Part shown: positions 46,302 to 55,300 of the stretch, one piece after another
Layout: each line of letters opens with the position of its first letter
Numbering within the stretch: the stretch's first letter is position 1
NCBI GenBank assembly: GCA_029964075.1
Contig: CM057129.1
Span: forward strand, 22,001,430-22,065,429
Direction: 5' to 3'
Source: Patiria pectinifera
Taxonomy: Eukaryota > Echinodermata > Asteroidea > Valvatida > Asterinidae
Length of the DNA: 64,000 nt
Translations under genes and position numbers: made by a program
Notes under the pieces: generated by a model
The model's database searches: none
The model's input: only the letters and a program-made list of their open reading frames with translations
What the model was told of the DNA's origin: nothing

Positions 46302-49300
46302 TCACTCCATATCCTCACCCAAGCTCTGATTGTGGTATTCGTGTGTCGGTGAGCGATCCACATAATTCGGCTCTGGTGGGCTATTTTTCGATTGCATTTC
46401 TGTGAAAATAATCAAGAAAATTTATTTCCTGTGGATTTGACAGTGCGAATGGAGACATAAGTTTTTGCTTCTTCAAGGGATAATCTGTTAACCAGTTCGC
46501 GCCGGATGACGTTTTGCTGTATTCGGAACGGATGACGGATAAACACGCAGGGAGCGAGGCCAGAAATATCTGTCAGCGAGCGAGGTCTGAAATTAAATAC
46601 GAGTGTGCTGCTTATTGAGGTCGAGTGAAGATTAATCCTGCTCCTCGTTCCGTTCTTGTCAAAATAATCCCGGTGAGAACTGGTTGAGCAACAGTGACGC
46701 AGTCAGGATTTCAGTTTGGTTTGGACCTTACCAAAAGCGTAATTTTTCAAAAGTTGACGATCCATTGCGTTCTTGCAAGTTGTTAAAACTGAAAAGAGTT
46801 ACAAACAAGGTTTGCATTGCACAAATGCTCCAAATTGTGTTCATTCCCTAAATTAAATGTAGTCATTAGATAGCTGCCTAAAATAAAAACAGTCAATCAA
46901 ATAATCCATCAGGAGGAAACGTTCGGACAAACTCGAGGAACAGCAATGCCCACAAAAGCTCTGCTCACCAATATGTTCAACTGCTGTTGGCGACCCCTCT
47001 GCAGTGCCGTAGTTATCGCCCATCTCCTTCGGGTGATGAATTTCCACGAGCAGAAAGTAAAAGTTGGCCCCGCATACTCCCCCTAACAGCGGTACAAAGG
47101 TTGGCACCCACCACCAGTGCACTCCGCGAGGTCTGACAAAAGGGACGATTGGATCATAATAAGGAAGTCTTGACTTTCATTACAAACTATAATATTTCAA
47201 ACGTTATTTTCACAGCTGTTGATGAATATGAGTTAAGTTTAATACAATTTAATTGCACCATTGATGTCGCATTGGTGTAAAGTAAACTGAGGGGGAGGGT
47301 CGAAAACCCAAAAAAGACCACGAAACTTACATCCACACTTCGCTTCCGTAGCCGACCAGCCATGACAGGAACCGACCAGCCAAGTCCCTGGCTGGGTTCA
47401 TGGGCGCCCCGGCGTTGTGTCCCCAGGCCAGGATGATCACGGCCACAGACAGACCCACAAAGAACGGCTCCATCCCTTTGGTCGGTTTGCCGTTTTTCTC
47501 GTCGAAAAACATCATCGTGCAGTGCAACAGGAGACCCGTGTTGAGTATCTGTTGAGGTATTAACTTCTTTAGTTCGCTATAGACATTTTCACTTGAACAT
47601 TTTGAAGACAGCTCAAGAAAGCTCAAGAGTTGCCGAGATATCAACTGCTTTCGAAATATACAATTCATCGAAAATAACAATAATCATTGCTCAAACAACA
47701 TGTTGGTTGGATACCTACACATTCAAAAACGTGAACCAATTCAATATTGTACACATTTTCCAGACTCGGCCATAATCCCCACCCACCACTGGTTTGTGTA
47801 TACATTTCTCACGAGCTACCGTGACTTTTGGTCCGGTGACCGCCAGACTGAAAGTCGTGATCTGATTGGTCAATGTGGCGCAACCATTCACTCTACATTC
47901 TACATCAGGGGCCAAACAATGAAAGTCTTACCTGTTCAGCCAGGCCGGCCCAGAGCCCAAAGTACGGCTGCGGATAAGTGCAAAAAATCCCTCCCGTCCC
48001 GGTCGGCCCGAAAACCGTCCGGTTGCCTCCGTCAAAATTATCCAACCCAGCTATACAATCAAATCAAATCAAATCATCTCAAAATCAAATCATCTCAAAA
48101 CTTGTGAGTCTTTAGCCAAAATAAAATAGACAAACAAATACATGCGAAATCATTCTCAGTTTATGCATGTCCCGACACTGCGAATACTTCCCTCGGTATT
48201 AAAATACAAGTCTCCGTTTACTACTTTAACGACGCTCTAAAAAAAAATTCCACGTCCTTATTTTGTCGTTACATCGTAAAATACGTCGTTTTATTTTGGT
48301 TTAATAGGTTCAGACATTAACCAACGCAACACATATTGTCCGCAAAAAATTGTGACAAGGAACAGTCGTGCGCATACACCATCCTTGTGCTGTTTCGAAT
48401 CAACCTGTATGTATGTATTTCTGTATGTAGTGTTTTGCTACAGTTTTTCTGAATACCGAGCGTGTTGGTAGCTCTTCACACTTACGGTTGTATATTCCAA
48501 ATACAACAGATGCTGCAGCGAATGCGCCCAGAAATTGGGCGAGTATCCACAGCGGAGCCCTTCGCCAGGCAAACTTGCCGACAGAAGCCAAGCCCAGAGT
48601 AATGGATGGATTCACGTGCCCTCCTGAAATAAAATCATCAAAATAAAAACTCCAATTTCAACGGAATAAATCGAAGATTTAATTTCTCGAAACCCTAGCC
48701 CACTTAAAAACTTTTAGTAGGCACATTTTGGTTCTGAATTCCAACAACAGTGATTGCTGCTAAATAATCCAAAGGAACTCAAAACAAAATACTTCCACAA
48801 CCGACGGTCAACTTAAGCTCCAAATGCCCCAAGCTCTTTCAGTCCGTGTGTTTTTCGATCTCGTCTGTTTGTAGCCTAGGCCTACTCACTGTTATTACGA
48901 CCCTACACTGTAAAAATGGTGCTTAGGATTTAAACATTTCTAAACACTTATTCTGTACCCACTTTTTCCACACGTTTAGCATCATGACATGTTTAGATGT
49001 CCTTTTTCTGTGACACGCATTATCCGTTTGACATGTTCAATGAATAATATGTTTAGCATTTAAACACCTTCCTAAGCGCATTTAGATATACAATCCTAAG
49101 CACATGTCCAAATCGTAAACACGTTTAGTTTCACAACATTAAAAAGTGGTAAACGTTTAGAATTGAAACACATTCCTAAACTGTTCTGGCGTCTGCAAAG
49201 GCGTAGATTCAGGGAATCGGTAGCTTAGGTTCAACCAGAGAGTGTCAACCGAAGAGCAAAGAACGATATGGCCGGAGGTCAGGGCTGCGGTTTCCAAATG

Positions 49301-52300
49301 AACTTTATTCAACGGTGAACTGTAAAAAAGTACACAAAACCTTATAAAACACTTTGATCCATGTTTAAAATGAAGAAATGCATATAAAACACTTACAAAA
49401 GGCACTTAAATCCCTTTAAAATGAGCAGTTTATGTAAAATGAGCATAAACCTTAAATACAGGGATCGCTCCACCACGTGAATGGGTAACCTATCGGAATG
49501 GCAGGCTTTCAGGTTTTAAATACAGGTATTGCTCACTTGAGTAACTTCCAAAATACACGGAAATCTAATTATCTATGAGTAACAGAGTGACTAGTACTAA
49601 ACACTATTAGAGAAAACTACGGCAGCAGATTTAACCATAAACGTAGCTGAGTCGAATCTAGATGATTTTAAGTCCAACAACAATAAAGAATGTAATAAAT
49701 CTACGCACGTGGAAAATATTGACTCAGCAGAATTATCTCAAAATGACATAGAAATACTGAGAAACTTACATGACTGTGGGGCTAGATGAATCTACAAATG
49801 ACTAAGGTGACCTGCAAGGATTACACAATGACTTGAATTTGACGATGGACTGAGATTTCTGAGAGAAATCAGGCAGAATGTCAGGCTAAAATGTCTACCT
49901 TGACAATGCCGTTCGTGAGGTGAACGAAGACCGTAAAAACTGAACAGCGCCCTCAGGCGGCTCTCCGGGTAAGTGACGACGGCCGTGACACTCCCCGTCT
50001 AAAAATACTTAAAGACAGGATTTTTACAAAAACGCTTGGAACACATAACAAATGTATATGAGGAAGTTGGAGACTGATACAGTCCAGATCCTATAGTCTC
50101 TTTAGTCTGAGTCGGGTGCCTTCTCGATGAGAGTGAGCTCTGAGATTGGCCTCAGGTAGGTGCGTCGGGTTCCTCCACTGCAGATGGTAACATCCGCCTT
50201 TCGAACTCTTCCATCTTCGCTCAGGTGGACTTCGGTGACGCGAGCGAGAGGCCACTGGCACCTTGGGAGTTCCTTGTCACGTAGAAGGACGACATCTCCG
50301 TTGCTGATGTTGGGGTGTACGACAGGCCACTTCCGTCTGGGTTGTAGGCTGTGGACGTACTCTTTCCTCCAGCGGATCCAAAATTGATCTGCAAGGTATT
50401 GCACGCGGCGCCAGCGTCTGCGACCGTACAAATCTTCTCTTACGAAGTTTCCGGGAGGGGGCTGGAGTTGCTGGGGTTTGATGGTCAGCAACATGGAGGG
50501 ACTGATGGCTTGGGGGTCATCGGCGTCCGATGAGACGGTACCTAATGGACGAGAGTTGACAATGGCGCATGCCTCGGCCATGAATGTAACGAGCACCTCG
50601 TGCGTCAACTGGTGCTTGCCAAGTTGCAGAAACATCACATCGAGGACACGTCTGACTGTGCCGATCTGACGCTCCCAAGCGCCGCCAAAATGTGAAGCGT
50701 GGGGAGGGTTAAATACCCACTGGCACTGTTGTGATGCTAGGTAGGATGCTACCTGTTCATGATCCATCTCCTTGAAGGCCTCGTCTAGCTCGTTTTTTGC
50801 ACCGACAAAGTTGGTGCCCCGGTCGCACCTCAGTTTGGCTACTGGTCCCCTTACAGCCACAAATCTGCGGTAGGCAGATATAAATGATGACGAGTCCATT
50901 GACTCAATGACCTCCACATGAATAGCCCTACTGTAGAGGCATGTGAAGAGGACAGCCCACCTTTTGGAATCGGAGGTTCCGCCCCTCGTCTTTCTGGTGA
51001 CGACTGTCCATGGCCCAAAGACGTCCATGCCAACATTGGTGAAAGGTGGTGATGCTGTAACTCTGTCTTCTGGCAGGTCAGCCATGACCTGGGTCAGTGG
51101 CTTTCCTCTCAGCTTTCTGCAGGTGATGCATCGGTTGATGATGCTTCTGATGAGGTTGTGGGACCCAATTACCCACAGGCCTGCTGATCTTATAGCCCCC
51201 AGTGTCAATTGTCGGCCTTGGTGTTGTACCTGGCGGTGGTAGTGTTCTGCCAACAGCTTGGAGACATGGCCATCCTTTGGAAGGACGATTGGATGGCAAG
51301 TTGCTAAGTCCATATCTGAGCGCTTAAGTCTTCCGCCCACTCTGATGATTCCGTCACTGTCGAGAAACGGGCTCAACTTCAGGAGCGGGCTTTTCCTGCT
51401 GATGGTTACGTTGGGATCGTTTTGCGCTTGCTTCAACGTCTGCATTTCCTCTCTGAAGGAGTGACTCTGTACTGCCTTGAGGATAGCCTTTTCTGCTTGT
51501 TGTAACTGTGAGACGGTCGGCTTGGACAAGTCTTGAGACGGTCTTTCATCAGGGTCGGATGCTGTGGTTTCGTCCCTCGCTGCCTTGAAGGCTTGTACCC
51601 TTTGAATTAGGGAACCAACTGCCCGTCGAAGGGAGGGCCAGCTGGAAAATCTGGAGAATCGGTTACAGCTAAGGGAAGATTCGACATCCGAAGTACCTTT
51701 GTCACTGGTTTCTTCCCCGATGTTTGTTGCGAGTGTGGTGACCTGCTTGCGTACCTCGGGGTCGTTTTCGTCTAGTGTTTGGCCGGCAGCATCCGTAGTC
51801 ACTACTTCAGTCGGAGGGGGGTCTGACTGCCACAAGAAGTCTGGTCCACGAAGCCAGCGTGTGTCGCTCAGCTCTCCTGCTGGAACAGACCGTGATGCGA
51901 GGTCTGCAGGGTTTTGGTCTGTTGGAACATGGCGCCACTGGTCAGGGTTGGAAGCCGTGTGGATCTTGTGAACCCTGTTGGCCACGTAGACGTGAAAGCG
52001 TCTGGATTCGTTGGCTATATAGCCCAGGACCACTTTACTGTCTGAGTAAAATGTGATGCTGTCAATGGCAACTCGGTCTCGCAATTCGGTTTCGACTGTC
52101 TGTGACAGTGTCGCGGCAAGGACAGCTGCACACAGTTCCAGGCGGGGGATGGAGACAGCATGTGAGGGGGTAACCCTTGCCTTGGCTAGCAGCAGGGACA
52201 CATGTGGCTGACTATGTTCGTTCAGCACCCTCAGATAGGCCACTGCTCCGATGGCGAGCTGGCTGGCGTCACAGAAGATGTGGACTTCCCTTCTTTTGAC

Positions 52301-55300
52301 TTCGCCGAAGCCTGGCCGTTCGTAGCATCTCTGGATACGGATGTTCTGTAGGTCGTACAGAGAATCTCGCCAGCGGTTCCATTTAGGTAGGAAGCTTTCT
52401 GGAAGTGGCCTATCCCACATGTCTTTAGGGGTATTCGTCTCCTTTTTCATCTCTGTCATTAGTTCGCGGAGAATGAGTTTCCCTTCGATGGTCACTGGCG
52501 TCACGAAGCCAAGGGGGTCAAAGACGGAGCTGGCAATTGAGAGTACACCTCGTCGAGAGAATGGTTTCTCCGGTAGGTTCACTACGAAAGTGAAAGCGTC
52601 CTGCTCGAGGGACCAATGTACTCCAAGTGATCGCTGGACGGGAAGTCTGTCGTGGTTGAAGTCGAGATGTTGTACATCTTTTGCTCTTGCCTCTTCGGGT
52701 AGTCTATTCATCACATCTTTACTGTTCGAGATGATCTTGTGAAAGCGCACTTTCTTTCTTGCGAGTGCGTCCCGGGTTCGTTGTATAAGGCTGACAGCCG
52801 CGTCTGGGTCTGGTAGAGAAGTTAGCCCATCGTCGACATAAAAGTCACGACAGACGAACTCTGACACATCGTCATCGCAAGTGGAATCGCCTTCCTTCAC
52901 AACCATTCTGATGCCAAATGTTGCGATTGCTGGTGATGAAATGTTCCCGAAAAGGTGGACATTCATGCGGTGGTCAACGATTGGCTTCTCTGGATCGTTA
53001 TCTTGGAACCAAAGAAAGCGGAGGTAGTCACGATGTTCGGGGTTCACATGAAAGTTGTGGAACATTTGCTCCACATCTCCCATGACTGCGATTTGGCCGA
53101 CTCTGAACCGCATGAGTATGCCAAGCAGGCTATTCATCTGGTCTGGTCCTTGTAGTAAGGCTTTGTTCAGCGAAATGCCGCTGAATTCGGCACTTGAATC
53201 GAAGACGACTCTGATGCCCGTCTTCTTTGGATGTCGAACTGGAAAGTGAGGTAAGTACCACACGGTTCCGCTTGGTGCAGGGGGCTCGTCGACTGGTACG
53301 AGGGCTGCGTGTTCTTTGCTAAGTATCTTACCCATAAAGGCTCGATACTCATTCATCAACTCTGGTTTGCGGGTAAGAGTCCGGAGGAGGTTGTGCAGTC
53401 GAGCTTGGGCTTGGGACCGGTTGTTTGGGAGATGGGTTGGAGTTTCCTTGAAGGGCAGCGGAAATTCCAGATTTCCGTTGACATTTGTGTGGACGTTGTC
53501 TGTCATAGTCTTGACAAAACGTTGATCCTCAATCGATGGGGCCTTGTTGTTATCGTCACGTGTCTCGACGTAGATGCTGGAAAATGCACCCTGGTGAGCA
53601 CTGACTACATCCTTTGTGTTGATGTGGTTTTCACAAGCACCACAGTAGTTTGGTTGATCGTCGGTAGTGTCGGAGCGAGGTTGAAGAGAGGCCGTCTGCG
53701 TCAGGACTGTACGGCTGACTGAGACGTGTTCTCTGTTCTTGACGCTGCTCATGCACATACGGCCAGACACAGTCCAACCCATGTTCGTGCGCTGGGCCCA
53801 GGGGGTGTCTTTGGGTCCATTTCTTGATTCTCGGACTTTGAGGGGTTCCGGACAGCTCCTTCCGATGAGTAAGAGGATATCTACATCCTCCCTTGGGCTG
53901 GGAATCATGTCGGCAATCTGGCTCAGGTGGGGGAAGTTCTTGCAGAGGTCCGGGGACGGGATCTCGTCTCTGTCACCTGGGATGTTCTCGTTTTCTAGAA
54001 CTGTGGGTAGGCGCTCTTTGTGGCCACTCAAGGACTCCATGACTAGTCCTTGTGCTCGTCTTCCTTCAGTGAGGATTTGCTGACCTCCGCAGGTTGACAG
54101 TTCATAGTCGTAGGATGGACCGTGGAGATTGAGTGCTTCGAAAAGCTTGGGATCTCCAAGGCATGCGTTTGACTGGTCATCAAGGACGGCATAAGCTTCG
54201 ATAGAAACAGACGGTGCGCTCTGATTGTAAACTTTGACTGGCACTATCTTGGAGCAGGAGCGTGCCATAACACATGACCTGTACCTTGTACATTTAGTGT
54301 TAGCTTCAGGTGTGTCTCCTCTCTTTTCTTCTGGTTTTGCTTTAGATCTCTCCTCTGGCTCCCCGCCATTCGGCTTGGTGGGGAAATGCATGAACGAAGC
54401 ATGCGACTTGCTGTCACACTTTCTGCATCTGACTACGGTCTGACAGTCTTTGATTAGGTGCTTCTGGCCACATTTGAAACACAGACCCTTCTGTTTGCAG
54501 AACTGTGACCTTTCTGCCATTGGCTTTCTCCCAAAGGCGATGCATTCGGAGAGGTCGTGGCCAGTCTGGTCGTGGAAGAGGCATCTTGCGGGGGGTGAAG
54601 AGTTCTGTTGCATAGGTGGGGTACCCTTTGTAGCCATCACACGAAAAGGTGACTTATGAGGCGGAAGTGTAGCACTGGGTTTTTCTCTGTTCAGCTTGCT
54701 GATTTCGGCGTACGTACTCGGCGGGTAGAGGTCAGGATCATTGCTCGTTCTAGCCTTCTCCCTGAGAAACGATGCAAGTTCCTGAAATGGTGGGTAGCAT
54801 TCGTGCGCCTTTTTGTATTTGGAGACGCATTCTCGCCACTTGTTGTGGACGAACTGGGGGAGTTTCTCCAGGAGTGGGTGGAGATTGTACGGATAGTTCA
54901 GGACGTTGAGTCCGGTCAAATCCTTCATCTGCGCTGCCGCATCCACACACAAGTCTGCGAAGTCAAGTAGCTTTCGGCGCTCATCTGCTTTAATTTTGGG
55001 GAAGGCAATCAGCCTGTCTATTATCTGGGATGCGATCCTTGTTTTGTTCCCGAATCGTTCCTCGAGTTCCTGCCATGCCTCATCGTAGGCAGTCTGTGGG
55101 TCCATGACATGGCGATGTCGGAACCGGTCAACGAGCTGTCGAACCTCGCCTGCTGTATACCTGGCCAAGAATGCAAGTTTCTGTGTCGGGGGTGTCTGTG
55201 CTTGGCTTATCATGGTGTGGAAGGATGACCGCCATGGCTGAAACATGATAGGATCGCCTCGATATATGTCTGGTTCATGGGCTGGCTGTCTCTGGCGGGC

